A stretch of DNA of 16,366 bases from Patescibacteria group bacterium UBA3458 (GTDB lineage Bacteria > Patescibacteriota > Minisyncoccia > Phycocordibacterales > UBA2100): the NCBI GenBank assembly GCA_002378745.1, contig DFRR01000017.1, positions 4,168 to 20,533 of the forward strand, in the 5' to 3' direction. The position numbers and the translations under genes were made by a program. Positions 1-7,369 of the stretch are shown piece by piece (positions within the stretch are counted from its first letter, which is position 1; each line of letters starts with the position of its first letter). The notes under the pieces were generated by a model. It saw only the letters and a list, made by a program, of their open reading frames with translations. It was not told the origin of the DNA and did no database searches.

Positions 1-842
1 GTTTCTTGTTTGAGGATGGCAAGAATAAGTGCCGGGCGTACCCCTGTTTTTGCACTTGCCTCTTTTGCAAAGTCATATGCATCTCCAAATGGAATAGCGG
101 CACTGTCTCGAAGATTAAACAATGCTGAACGAATCTCTGCAGCAGTCCTTTGCTTTTCGCTAATAATCTGCTGATATACGGCTTCCTCTCCCCTGGTGAC
201 GCGCAACACCTCCCCTTTCTCGTTCTTGCGCTCTTCTACTTTCTCTTTTTCGAGTTCTTGCAGTCTCCGTAGCTCCTGCTCCTCGAGTTGCCTGTTTTGT
301 AGTGTGAGTTTTTGATTTTGGATCGCAGTGCGCGTATCTGCAATGAGTTGAAAAGAGTTTGAGAGTGACACCTTTACCACTTGAAATGAATCGAGGTCTG
401 AAAAAATGGTTGAGAGGTCTTTGTTTCCCAAAATCATTTCGGGAAACGAGAGTTGGTCAATTTCATTGGTTTTTCGTATCAGTTGTCCCAACGAGTCTTT
501 CTCTCTATCGAGCTTCTCGTCGAGTGCTCGTACCGCTTGTTCTCGGTCAGTTACTTCGTTGGCAATTTGTGCAATCGTCAGATTTCTCTGTCGTATTGCG
601 AGTTGCGCCTTATTTATCTGAGCATCAAGCACGGCGACATCTCGCTCAAGACTTTGGCGCTCACCGCTTTTCTCATCAAGCAAAACCTGCTGCTGCTGTA
701 TCTCACGCTCAATCTGTTGCAATTCCGCTTCCAGTCGAATGCGTCGCTCCTCTTGCGTCTCGGCGTACGCAAACGAAGCAAACGCGGCAGCTGCAAAGCC
801 TGCGAGTACAACAATACGTATGGCACTGCGACGTATATGCAT
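1..842 (-). CDS. Secreted coiled-coil protein with start of a lytic-transglycosylase-like domain (3' end outside window)
   Basis: Reading the minus strand gives one open frame from about 857 to the left edge with no stop, so the gene is real but partial: 280 residues from the ATG at 842. Residues 1-27 are a signal peptide (basic start, Ala/Val-rich core, likely AYA cleavage site). Residues about 30-120 and 165-220 are charged Glu/Gln/Arg/Leu heptad-like coiled coils, as in EnvC/M23-associated proteins. The last visible residues read ALILAILKQE. They resemble the ALIxQES motif of SLT lytic transglycosylases, so Glu280 could be the catalytic acid, but the domain is cut off. An in-frame ATG at 857 directly abuts a TATACT box, so I prefer 842. 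The gene lies just after the rplY terminator. Likely role (inference): peptidoglycan remodelling at the cell surface. The reading frame is near certain; the enzymatic assignment is moderate. Confidence 0.85.
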   Translation of the reverse strand, partial: MHIRRSAIRIVVLAGFAAAAFASFAYAETQEERRIRLEAELQQIEREIQQQQVLLDEKSGERQSLERDVAVLDAQINKAQLAIRQRNLTIAQIANEVTDREQAVRALDEKLDREKDSLGQLIRKTNEIDQLSFPEMILGNKDLSTIFSDLDSFQVVKVSLSNSFQLIADTRTAIQNQKLTLQNRQLEEQELRRLQELEKEKVEERKNEKGEVLRVTRGEEAVYQQIISEKQRTAAEIRSALFNLRDSAAIPFGDAYDFAKEASAKTGVRPALILAILKQE

Positions 843-857
843 AGAAATATCTTCCAT

Positions 858-863
858 AGTATA
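858..863 (-). promoter_or_regulatory. -10 box for the coiled-coil secreted protein
   Basis: TATACT on the minus strand, directly before an ATG (857) and 15 bases before the preferred ATG (842). The predicted transcript start is near 851, giving a leader of about 9 bases. The -35 position would fall inside the rplY terminator stem, and no TTGACA-like hexamer is visible there. Confidence 0.45.
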
Positions 864-867
864 ACGC

Positions 868-891
868 AAAAGACGCCGCTGTGGGCGTCTT
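868..891 (-). terminator. Rho-independent-type terminator after rplY
   Basis: A perfect 8-bp stem (AAGACGCC paired with GGCGTCTT) with a 6-base loop, 29 bases past the rplY stop. On the minus strand it ends in TTTT followed by GCGTTAT, so the U-tract is short. It almost touches the -10 box of the next gene (863-858). Confidence 0.7.
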
Positions 892-919
892 CTTACTGTG
901 CATACACAGTGATTCAAAT

Positions 920-1552
920 CTATTTTTCTTCTGACTCTTCGTCGGTTGATTCCTCCTTGCCTTTCGCCTCTATTTCAACGTCTGAAATATCTCGCTCTTC
1001 CTCAACCTCTTCTTTCGCCTGCGTAATCGAAGCAACTGTTTCGGTCAATTCAGAGAGGGGCTCAATCGATGCAGGAAGATGCAAGTCGGCTACGGTAATG
1101 CTGCTCTCAAGGTCAGTAAGTGCTGAAATATCAACTTTGATGTCGTGTGGGATGTTCTTTGGTTCAACCTCAATCTCAAGTTCGTGCATAACCTTAACCA
1201 CGATTCCGCCAAGCTTTTCAGCCGGAGCTTCACCAACAAATTCCAGCGGAACAGTAACGGTAAGTTTCTTACCGCTTTCAATACAATAAAAGTCTACGTG
1301 TGTAGGGATATCCTTAACCGGATGCCAGGTTACCTCATGAATCAAGACGTCCTTGTCTTCTCCCACACCTTCCAACTTCACGATGGTCGAACCACCCGCC
1401 TGTCCCCAGACGCGGAGAAAATCTTTAAGTTCAAGTGCTATCGGAGTAGCTGCTTCTTTTGGTCCATAAAACACACCAGGAAGTACACCCTCTGTGCGAA
1501 GAGTCTCTACATTTTCATTTGTCTCGCGTGTTCGTACTTTCAGTTCCAACAT
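920..1552 (-). CDS. rplY: 50S ribosomal protein bL25 (CTC/TL5 family)
   Basis: A 210-residue protein of the long bL25/CTC type, which binds 5S rRNA in the large ribosomal subunit. The N-terminal 5S-binding domain (residues about 1-90) shows the family pattern RTEGVLPGVFYGPKE, then DFLRVWGQAGGSTIVKLE. The C-terminal TL5 beta-domain follows (about 95-180, with VPLEFVGEAPAEKLGGIV). The last ~30 residues are a Glu/Asp-rich tail. The start at 1552 fits: the -10 box lies only 8 bases upstream, so the mRNA is probably leaderless or nearly so. It has its own promoter in the 40-base gap after the upstream secreted gene and its own terminator hairpin downstream, so it looks monocistronic. Confidence 0.95.
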   Translation of the reverse strand: MLELKVRTRETNENVETLRTEGVLPGVFYGPKEAATPIALELKDFLRVWGQAGGSTIVKLEGVGEDKDVLIHEVTWHPVKDIPTHVDFYCIESGKKLTVTVPLEFVGEAPAEKLGGIVVKVMHELEIEVEPKNIPHDIKVDISALTDLESSITVADLHLPASIEPLSELTETVASITQAKEEVEEERDISDVEIEAKGKEESTDEESEEK

Positions 1553-1560
1553 AGGGCAGC

Positions 1561-1589
1561 ACTATACCAGCGTGCTACACCAAATGCAA
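1561..1589 (-). promoter_or_regulatory. Promoter of rplY (TTGCAT, 17 bp, TATAGT with TG extension)
   Basis: On the minus strand a TTGCAT hexamer (1589-1584), a 17-base spacer and TATAGT (1566-1561) preceded by TGG form an extended -10 sigma-70-type promoter. The -35 matches TTGACA only in its first three bases, but the identical hexamer with identical spacing occurs before groES. Predicted transcription starts within 1-2 bases of the ATG at 1552. Confidence 0.65.
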
Positions 1590-1592
1590 TAT

Positions 1593-2249
1593 TTATTGCG
1601 CACCTACGCACCCTGAAAGCTGGTTCGCATATTCTCGCGTGCGTGCTCCCCAATATCCGGTTGGTTCACTCAAGCCTACCGGGGTAAGAATGGCATCGCG
1701 ATAGAGCGACTGAAATGCTGACACGGCAGCACGTGTGCCTGCACCATAATACGTAGTCTCTTCCCCCGGGGAGCCGGCACCTGTTTCAGCAATGCGTGTG
1801 CGTACATCTCGATTCAAGAATGCTTGTATCCGGACAACTTCCGGGTGTTCAGCACCAAGTGCGAAGTTGGCATCAAAGGGCACACACTCTGGCGCTGAAG
1901 TGCTCGGTGTTATAGCGCCTTCTTGAGATACCTGTTCGTCTGCTCCCTCGATACTCCCAAAGGTGATATCAAGAAGTTCTCTCGGAAGTGCTGTGTATGC
2001 TTGGGTTCCCACGCGTAGTGCATCTGTTCCTGAGCGCAGGAAAAACAATAATCGTTGTAGTCGTTCTTCTGCCGATACTGAATCAGTCGGCGTCGGCACA
2101 TCAAACGTTACCGTCGTGGTGCCGATAACGACACTTCCTCCAAGAATATTTTCGTTCTCGAACTGCAATAGCTGCGCACTGGCAATGCTGACACTGCACG
2201 TAAACACGCACATACTCACAATTGCGATACCGCGCAGCTTGCTAAACAT
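1593..2249 (-). CDS. Secreted peptidoglycan-binding-domain-like protein
   Basis: 218 residues from the ATG at 2249. That start is chosen because it gives a clean signal peptide (MFSKLRG, then a hydrophobic core ending ASA|Q near residue 25) and because a TACAAT -10 box lies exactly 7 bases upstream; the 11 residues encoded further upstream do not look like part of it. The middle (30-115) is low-similarity sequence I do not recognise. The C-terminal part (about 120-215) resembles a PG_binding_1 repeat: EVVRIQAFLN, YYGAGTRAAVSAFQ and GYWGARTREYANQL match the 'xxVxxLQxxL...G.fG..T..AV..fQ' pattern of that fold. Cys122 and Cys214 bracket this domain and may form a disulfide. Likely role (inference): wall attachment or wall sensing outside the membrane. 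No catalytic domain is seen. Confidence 0.8.
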   Translation of the reverse strand: MFSKLRGIAIVSMCVFTCSVSIASAQLLQFENENILGGSVVIGTTTVTFDVPTPTDSVSAEERLQRLLFFLRSGTDALRVGTQAYTALPRELLDITFGSIEGADEQVSQEGAITPSTSAPECVPFDANFALGAEHPEVVRIQAFLNRDVRTRIAETGAGSPGEETTYYGAGTRAAVSAFQSLYRDAILTPVGLSEPTGYWGARTREYANQLSGCVGAQ

Positions 2250-2256
2250 GCTTCCA

Positions 2257-2265
2257 ATTGTACCA
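2257..2265 (-). promoter_or_regulatory. Extended -10 box for the peptidoglycan-binding-like gene
   Basis: TGG then TACAAT (2262-2257) on the minus strand, 7 bases before the ATG at 2249, which suggests a leaderless mRNA. It overlaps the start codon of the divergent plus-strand gene at 2265. No clear -35. Confidence 0.5.
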
Positions 2266-3116
2266 TGATGCGCAGCATGCAAGACACATTTTTCATACTC
2301 GGAACTCTCATACTCGTGGCACTATGCCTGTTGTGCATATATTACTATTCGCGAAAACCAAGCCATTCACGCAACTGGAATAAAGATCAGGTGGTACTTC
2401 CGGCGATAAGTACCTACGGTCCACTGGTGACCGTTCACAACGTCAGAAACATTCGGTATCAAAGTGAAGACGAATACGATATTCGCTATTACGATAAAAC
2501 ATTCAAGTTGCAAGATGTTGTCGCTGCCTGGTTTATCATCGAACCGTTTGGCCCAAAACTCCCGTTCGGGCTACAAGCTGCGCACACCTTTATTTCTTTT
2601 GAACTATCCGGGGGTGAATATATTTCGATTTCCGTAGAAATTCGTAAGAAAGTAGGCGATCAATTTAGCACCATGGGCGCCATAAGGGGATTGTTTAAGT
2701 ATTTTGAACTCATGTATGTTGTTGCCGATGAGCGTGATGTCATACAATTGCGCACCACGCATCGAAAAGATGAGGTGCGGCTGTACCCGCTCGCTCTTGA
2801 AGCAAAAACGGTTCAGGAGATATTTCTGAGTTTCGCGCACGACATTAATGCACTGTACGAAAAACCGGCATTCTTTCACACGCTTCTTGAAAACTGCACG
2901 ACAGTTGGTGTTCGCCACCTGCGCCGCAGTGGTATTACACTCCCGCGATGGAATATCTCATATGTATTCCCTGAACATATTGATACGCTGCTATATGCAC
3001 GCAACCTGATTGCGACATCACTTCCCTTCGCAGAAGCGCGAGTGCACTATTCTATAACCGAGAAAGCACAGCAATGTGGAGACAGTGATCAATTTTCACA
3101 GTGTATCCGGACCTAA
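2265..3116 (+). CDS. Membrane-anchored DUF4105 (Lnb N-terminal-like) protein
   Basis: 283 residues. One N-terminal membrane segment (about 8-28) is followed by an extracytoplasmic domain with the DUF4105 pattern: RNW..DQ..LP (36-46), V.NVRNIRY (57-65), YDKTF (76-80), AHTFISFEL (106-114), SISVEIRKK (121-129), FELMYVVADERDVIQLRTTHR (147-167) and NCTT (210-213). His107 and Cys211 are the best candidates for a Cys-His catalytic pair (inference). The family includes the N-terminal domain of Lnb proteins linked to lipoprotein N-acylation in some bacteria; function here is untested. Start choice is uncertain among ATGs at 2265, 2268 and 2277; none has a Shine-Dalgarno site. It is divergent from the gene at 2249, with starts 15 bases apart, and convergent with groEL. 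Confidence 0.85.
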   Translation: MMRSMQDTFFILGTLILVALCLLCIYYYSRKPSHSRNWNKDQVVLPAISTYGPLVTVHNVRNIRYQSEDEYDIRYYDKTFKLQDVVAAWFIIEPFGPKLPFGLQAAHTFISFELSGGEYISISVEIRKKVGDQFSTMGAIRGLFKYFELMYVVADERDVIQLRTTHRKDEVRLYPLALEAKTVQEIFLSFAHDINALYEKPAFFHTLLENCTTVGVRHLRRSGITLPRWNISYVFPEHIDTLLYARNLIATSLPFAEARVHYSITEKAQQCGDSDQFSQCIRT

Positions 3117-3117
3117 C

Positions 3118-3148
3118 ACAATGTCCGCACATTCAGTGCGGACATTGT
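3118..3148. terminator. Bidirectional terminator hairpin between DUF4105 gene and groEL
   Basis: A 13-bp perfect stem (ACAATGTCCGCAC paired with GTGCGGACATTGT) around a 5-base loop, 1 base after the DUF4105 stop and 30 bases past the groEL stop. The plus side ends in TGTTGTTACC, a poor U-tract. It serves two convergent genes. Confidence 0.75.
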
Positions 3149-3178
3149 TGTTACCACTATGTAGAACGGTTGGTGTGA

Positions 3179-4834
3179 CTACATCATTCCCGGCATGCCG
3201 CCACCCATTCCTCCTGCCGATGCATCTTCTTTTGCATCAGGATCATCAGCAACAGCTGCTTCGGTAGTCAAGAGTACTGCTGCAGCACTCGCCGCGTTTT
3301 CCACCCCACTGCGTGTTACTTTGACCGGGTCAATGATACCCTCAGCGAACATGTCGACGATGCGCGCCTCAAGTGACTCACTTGCCGCATCAAATCCATA
3401 ATTGCCTCCCTTCTGAATAATTTCTCGCAAGATAACAGGTGCGTCATCTCGCCCTGCATTTTCAGCAATTTGAATGAGTGGTGCACGGAGTGCTTTTACC
3501 AGTATCTGATATCCGATTGCGAATTCATCATGCCCTTGCGCATGCTTGTTCTTCGCAAGCTTCTCTGAAACCTGAAGCAATGCGGTACCACCGCCGGCAA
3601 CGATTCCCTCTTCAATGGCCGCCTTGGTTGCGTTTACCGCGTCTTCGATTTTGTCCTTGAGATATTTCATCTCTGTCTCGGTTGCCGCTCCTACTCGAAT
3701 AACCGCAACCCCGCCTGAGAGTTTTGCAATTCGCTCTTCAAGTTTGTCAGTGTCGAACTTTGATTCACTGTTCTTTACCTGTGCGCGCAATTGTGCAATA
3801 CGAGCTTCAACATCTTTCTTCTTTCCCTTTCCGCCGACGATGACTGTTGAATCCTTCTTTGCAACGACACGGCTTGCGCGTCCGAGCATGCCCAACTCAG
3901 CTTCTTCAAGCTTGCGCCCGAGCTCTTCTGAAATAACTTCGGCGTCAACAACAGTCGCAATGTCGGCAAGCATGTCTTTCTTACGATCTCCGTAACCCGG
4001 TGCCTTTACCGCGAGAACACTGAACGCGCCACGAAGCTTATTGAGTACGAGTGTCGCAAGTGCTTCCCCTTCGATGTCGTCCGCAATAATGACGAGCTCC
4101 TTCTTTCCAGACTGCGCGAGCTTCTCCAAGAGCGGCAAAATCTCCTGAACACTTGATATCTTCTTATCAGTTACCAAGATTGGTGCCTCTTTCATCTCCG
4201 CCTCCATTCGTTCTGTGTTGGTCACCATGTAGTGTGATACGTAGCCGCGGTCGAATTCAAGCCCTTCTACTACTTCTGACTCGATACCGAATGTCTGTGA
4301 TTCTTCAACGGTCACCACACCATCTTTGCCAACCTTTTCAATGGTGTCAGCAATTTCTCGTCCAAGCTCTTTTGACTCAGCCGAAATCGATGCAACGTTT
4401 CGTATCTCTTCCTTCCCTTTTACTTCTTTTGCCATCTTACGAAGCGCCTCGACCGCGTCATGAGCCGCAGCCTCTATACCACGACGAACCACTGTCGCGT
4501 TTGCACCCATGGCAGTTCGTTTAAATCCTTCGTTTATGATGGCGCTGGTAAGCACCATTGCGGTAGTAGTTCCGTCACCTGCCTTGTCGTTTGTTTTGTT
4601 CGCTACTTCCTTTATGATCTCAGCACCCATGTTCTCGAACTTGTCGGTGAGCGATATTTCTTTTGCAATAGACACACCATCGTTAGTGATTGTCGGTCCA
4701 CCGAATCCTCGGTCAAGTGCAACATTACGTCCACGGGGTCCAAGTGTTACGCGCACCGCATCAGCAACAGTGTCAGCACCTTTTTTGAGTACTACGCGAA
4801 CGTCATGACTAAAGATAACTTTTTTTCCTGCCAT
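3179..4834 (-). CDS. groEL: Chaperonin GroEL (Hsp60)
   Basis: 551 residues, close to the usual 545-550. It forms the ATP-driven double-ring folding chamber with GroES in the cytoplasm. Visible signatures: LGPRGRNVALDRGFGGPTIT and DGVSIAKEI near the N-terminus, the ATP-site loop GDGTTTAMVL with its Asp, the apical-domain core, AAIEEGIVAGGGTAL, and the flexible GGMGGGMPGMM tail. It begins 7 bases after the groES stop with no convincing ribosome-binding site, so it is cotranscribed and probably translationally coupled with groES. Nothing unusual is seen in its motifs. Confidence 0.98.
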   Translation of the reverse strand: MAGKKVIFSHDVRVVLKKGADTVADAVRVTLGPRGRNVALDRGFGGPTITNDGVSIAKEISLTDKFENMGAEIIKEVANKTNDKAGDGTTTAMVLTSAIINEGFKRTAMGANATVVRRGIEAAAHDAVEALRKMAKEVKGKEEIRNVASISAESKELGREIADTIEKVGKDGVVTVEESQTFGIESEVVEGLEFDRGYVSHYMVTNTERMEAEMKEAPILVTDKKISSVQEILPLLEKLAQSGKKELVIIADDIEGEALATLVLNKLRGAFSVLAVKAPGYGDRKKDMLADIATVVDAEVISEELGRKLEEAELGMLGRASRVVAKKDSTVIVGGKGKKKDVEARIAQLRAQVKNSESKFDTDKLEERIAKLSGGVAVIRVGAATETEMKYLKDKIEDAVNATKAAIEEGIVAGGGTALLQVSEKLAKNKHAQGHDEFAIGYQILVKALRAPLIQIAENAGRDDAPVILREIIQKGGNYGFDAASESLEARIVDMFAEGIIDPVKVTRSGVENAASAAAVLLTTEAAVADDPDAKEDASAGGMGGGMPGMM

Positions 4835-4841
4835 ACGTGTA

Positions 4842-5120
4842 TTACTTAATTACTGCGAGTAAATTCTTGCTTTGGATAATATAGTATTCCTTCCCATTTA
4901 CTTTTATCTCGTCAAATCCGTAGTCACTAAAGAGAACGGTATCTCCCACTTTTACATCGGTTACCTCTTCCAGTGTGCCAACTGCAACAACTTTGCCCTG
5001 TTTTGGCTTTTCAGTCTTCGCAGTGTCAGGAATGATAATTCCCGCAGGCGACTTCTCGTCAACAATCACGGGATCAACGAGTACTCGATCGCCGAGTGGT
5101 GTAACATTTGGTTTTGCCAT
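4842..5120 (-). CDS. groES: Co-chaperonin GroES (Hsp10)
   Basis: 92 residues, the normal size. It forms the heptameric lid of the GroEL chamber. Visible features: PLGDRVLVDP at the start, the mobile loop (EKSPAGIIIPDTAKTEKP) containing the GroEL-binding III triplet, GKVVAVG, VKVGDTVLFSDYG and the C-terminal KEYYIIQSKNLLAVI. First gene of the groES-groEL operon. No CIRCE/HrcA operator (TTAGCACTC inverted repeat) is present upstream, so HrcA-type heat control is not supported. Confidence 0.98.
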   Translation of the reverse strand: MAKPNVTPLGDRVLVDPVIVDEKSPAGIIIPDTAKTEKPKQGKVVAVGTLEEVTDVKVGDTVLFSDYGFDEIKVNGKEYYIIQSKNLLAVIK

Positions 5121-5184
5121 AGCAAAATAGTTTTAGTTTTATAATGGTATGGTCAGTAGTATCTGCGCCATACTGGTGGGCGTC

Positions 5185-5213
5185 ATTATACGGAAGCCAC
5201 TACATTGATGCAA
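5185..5213 (-). promoter_or_regulatory. Promoter of groES-groEL (TTGCAT, 17 bp, TATAAT)
   Basis: Minus strand: TTGCAT (5213-5208), 17-base spacer, perfect TATAAT (5190-5185). The predicted start near 5178 leaves a leader of about 58 bases before groES, longer than for most genes here. A second, weaker TATAAA at 5143-5138 could give a short-leader transcript. Confidence 0.65.
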
Positions 5214-5231
5214 CGCGATATGTGCCGAGTC

Positions 5232-5259
5232 TTGCCATTTTTTAGTGCCCTGCTATACT
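5232..5259 (+). promoter_or_regulatory. Promoter of secG (TTGCCA, 16 bp, TATACT with TG extension)
   Basis: TTGCCA (5232-5237, five of six matches to TTGACA), a 16-base spacer, and TGC-TATACT (5251-5259). The ATG follows 10 bases later, so the leader would be only about 4 bases. It is divergent from the groES promoter; the two -35 boxes are about 19 bases apart. Confidence 0.7.
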
Positions 5260-5269
5260 CGACGGTGAC

Positions 5270-5503
5270 ATGGAAGCATTTATCGGTCTTGTACCGTACA
5301 TCCAGATAGCGCTCTCCATCATGCTCATCGTGACTATTCTGCTTCAGCAGACTGGTTCGGGTCTTGGTGGCGCCTTTGGTGCAGATAACTTTAGTTCGGG
5401 TTTTCATACGCGCCGGGGTCTTGAGCGAACACTCTTTTACGTAACCATAGTGCTCGGTGTGCTTTTTGCACTTACCGCACTTATTAGCTTGCTTGTCGCA
5501 TAG
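5270..5503 (+). CDS. secG: Preprotein translocase subunit SecG
   Basis: 77 residues with two membrane segments (about 4-26 and 54-76) joined by the diagnostic cytoplasmic loop LLQQTGSGLGGAFGADNF. SecG is the accessory subunit of the SecYEG channel and raises export efficiency. Length and topology are normal for the family. It is the first gene of a plus-strand run that continues with a binding protein and RNase J. Confidence 0.95.
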   Translation: MEAFIGLVPYIQIALSIMLIVTILLQQTGSGLGGAFGADNFSSGFHTRRGLERTLFYVTIVLGVLFALTALISLLVA

Positions 5504-5533
5504 CTCACACACCGCTTTCACAGGCGTGTATTA

Positions 5534-5550
5534 GGTACTGCAGCAGTACC
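5534..5550 (+). repeat. Short hairpin between secG and the binding-protein gene
   Basis: GGTACTG-CAG-CAGTACC, a perfect 7-bp stem with a 3-base loop (17-base near-palindrome), 31 bases after the secG stop. There is no U-tract, so an RNA-processing or attenuating hairpin is as likely as a terminator. Confidence 0.45.
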
Positions 5551-5591
5551 CCCAAACTCCGAATCACCAATTGCCGTTTGGATTCAAACAA

Positions 5592-7334
5592 ATGAAAGAC
5601 AGAAAGATTAGTTCGTATGTATTGCGCACCTACCAATTACACAAAATTGGTGTCTTGGATCGCATTGTGAAAACACTCTCTCCAAGTGAGCGTGTCCTCT
5701 TTGGGATACTTGTCGCTGCGCTCTGTATCAGTACCTTCTTTGTGTTTGTTCGGGTAAACCAAGAGGCGACCACGGAAGTTCCCGTTCGTGGTGGTGTCGT
5801 TCGTGAAGGCGTTGTCGGCGCTCCACGATTTATTAACCCACTACTTGCTCTCTCTGACACTGATCGAGATTTGACCGCGCTTATCTACGCCGGACTCACT
5901 CGCCCGGGACCATCAGGAGCATTGATACCGGACATTGCTGAGCGTTATACCATCTCAGAAGATGGGACCGAGTATCACTTCGTATTGCGTGATACTGCGC
6001 GTTTTCACGATGGCGTCCCTGTTACCGCAGATGATGTCGTCTTTACCGTTGAACGAGCGCAAGATCCATTAGTAAAGAGTCCGCGACGGGCTGACTGGGA
6101 TGGTGTTCGTGTTGAAAAGGTAACTGACCGTGAAGTGAAATTCATCTTGCAACGACCATATGCACCGTTTCTTGAGAACACAACCATGGGCATTCTTCCA
6201 CGTCACATCTGGCTCGATGTATCAACGCAGGAGTTTGCGTTCAGCAACTTCAACGTACAACCAGTTGGTTCAGGCCCGTTCGAGCTTAAAGACATCACCT
6301 ACAATGCATCGGGAATTCCAACACAGTATGAATTGCACGCATTTAAAAATTACACGCTTGGACGCCCATTCATAAACCGATTTCTTGTTAACTTTTATGC
6401 AAATGAAGAAGACTTGCTTCGTGCATATGCGTCAGGTACGGTAACGAGCCTCAGTGCAATATCTTCAGCAGCTGTGAATAATCGTCTTACTGAAGACTCA
6501 GAGCTGTTGCGTATTGCGTTGCCGCGAATCTTTGCCGTATTCTTTAATCAAAACAGAAATCATATCTTTGCCGACAAAAATGTTCGCCTTGCACTTGATA
6601 AGATTTTAGATAAAGATCGCATCGTCGGTGAAGTACTCAACGGATATGGGACAGTAATCAATTCCCCTATTCCTCCGGAGGCTGTTGAGGGACACGTGAT
6701 GCATGTGTCGTCAGAAACGATCGAGGAACGACGAGCGGAAGCGTTTCGCTTACTTGAAAATGCTGGCTGGGAATACGATACTGAGAGCAATCAGTGGAGC
6801 AAGGACGGGCAGATGCTTGCCTTCTCAGTAGCAACTGCGAATACACCAGAGCTAAAGCGCGCTGCACAACTTGCGGCAACCATGTGGACAGAGGCGGGTA
6901 TCTCTGCAAAAGTGAATGTCTTTGAGACTGGTGATTTGAACCAAAACATTATCCGGCCACGTGACTACGAGGCACTATTGTTCGGGGAGGTTGTCGGACG
7001 CGGGCTCGACTTCTTCGCGTTTTGGCACTCTTCACAAAAGGATGACCCGGGGCTAAACATCGCGATATATACGAATTCAACCGTGGACACCCTTTTGGCG
7101 CGCGCCCGAACTGTATCAGACAAAGCACAGCGCGATGAACTCTACCTTGCGTTTGAAGATGAAATCATCACTGATGCACCCGCAAATTTCTTATATGCAC
7201 CTGACTTTTTATATATCATTCCGCAGCAATTGCGTGGCGTAGATATCGACTTGATAACCACGCCAAGCGAGCGGTTTGCTGGTGTTCACCTCTGGCATAC
7301 ACAAACAGAGCGTATTTGGCACTTCTTTAAATAG
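5592..7334 (+). CDS. Membrane-anchored ABC-type oligopeptide substrate-binding protein (SBP family 5)
   Basis: 580 residues from the ATG at 5592; a TTG at 5571 in the same frame would add seven residues, with nothing to favour it. A short cytoplasmic basic segment is followed by one membrane helix (about 35-53), then a family-5 solute-binding domain. Its signature is clear: INPLLALSDTDRDLTALIYAGL (about 81-102), then YTISEDGTEYHFVLRD and FHDGVPVTADDVVFTVERA (119-156). LVAALC is not a proper lipobox (Leu precedes Cys), so it is probably an uncleaved anchor, not a lipoprotein. It captures peptides or similar ligands outside the membrane. No permease or ATPase gene is adjacent. It follows secG by about 88 bases and precedes RNase J by 35. 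Confidence 0.9.
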   Translation: MKDRKISSYVLRTYQLHKIGVLDRIVKTLSPSERVLFGILVAALCISTFFVFVRVNQEATTEVPVRGGVVREGVVGAPRFINPLLALSDTDRDLTALIYAGLTRPGPSGALIPDIAERYTISEDGTEYHFVLRDTARFHDGVPVTADDVVFTVERAQDPLVKSPRRADWDGVRVEKVTDREVKFILQRPYAPFLENTTMGILPRHIWLDVSTQEFAFSNFNVQPVGSGPFELKDITYNASGIPTQYELHAFKNYTLGRPFINRFLVNFYANEEDLLRAYASGTVTSLSAISSAAVNNRLTEDSELLRIALPRIFAVFFNQNRNHIFADKNVRLALDKILDKDRIVGEVLNGYGTVINSPIPPEAVEGHVMHVSSETIEERRAEAFRLLENAGWEYDTESNQWSKDGQMLAFSVATANTPELKRAAQLAATMWTEAGISAKVNVFETGDLNQNIIRPRDYEALLFGEVVGRGLDFFAFWHSSQKDDPGLNIAIYTNSTVDTLLARARTVSDKAQRDELYLAFEDEIITDAPANFLYAPDFLYIIPQQLRGVDIDLITTPSERFAGVHLWHTQTERIWHFFK

Positions 7335-7369
7335 TCAATTAATTAATAAATTACTAACGTATAACAACA

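Noticed and set aside
453..1289. Long plus-strand open frame of 278 codons
   Set aside because: It lies antisense to rplY and to the signal-peptide/coiled-coil gene, both of which have clear family features. Its translation is Ser-rich with no recognisable domain.
3615..3995. Plus-strand open frame opposite groEL
   Set aside because: A shadow of the highly conserved groEL frame, like the other plus-strand frames between 3195 and 4849.
5121..5269. CIRCE/HrcA operator before groES
   Set aside because: No TTAGCACTC-N9-GAGTGCTAA-like inverted repeat is present. The only symmetry is a weak GTATGG/CCATAC pair.
5700..5750. Lipoprotein signal in the binding protein (VAALC)
   Set aside because: The residue before Cys is Leu, which does not fit a lipobox, and the Cys lies in the middle of the hydrophobic segment rather than at its end.
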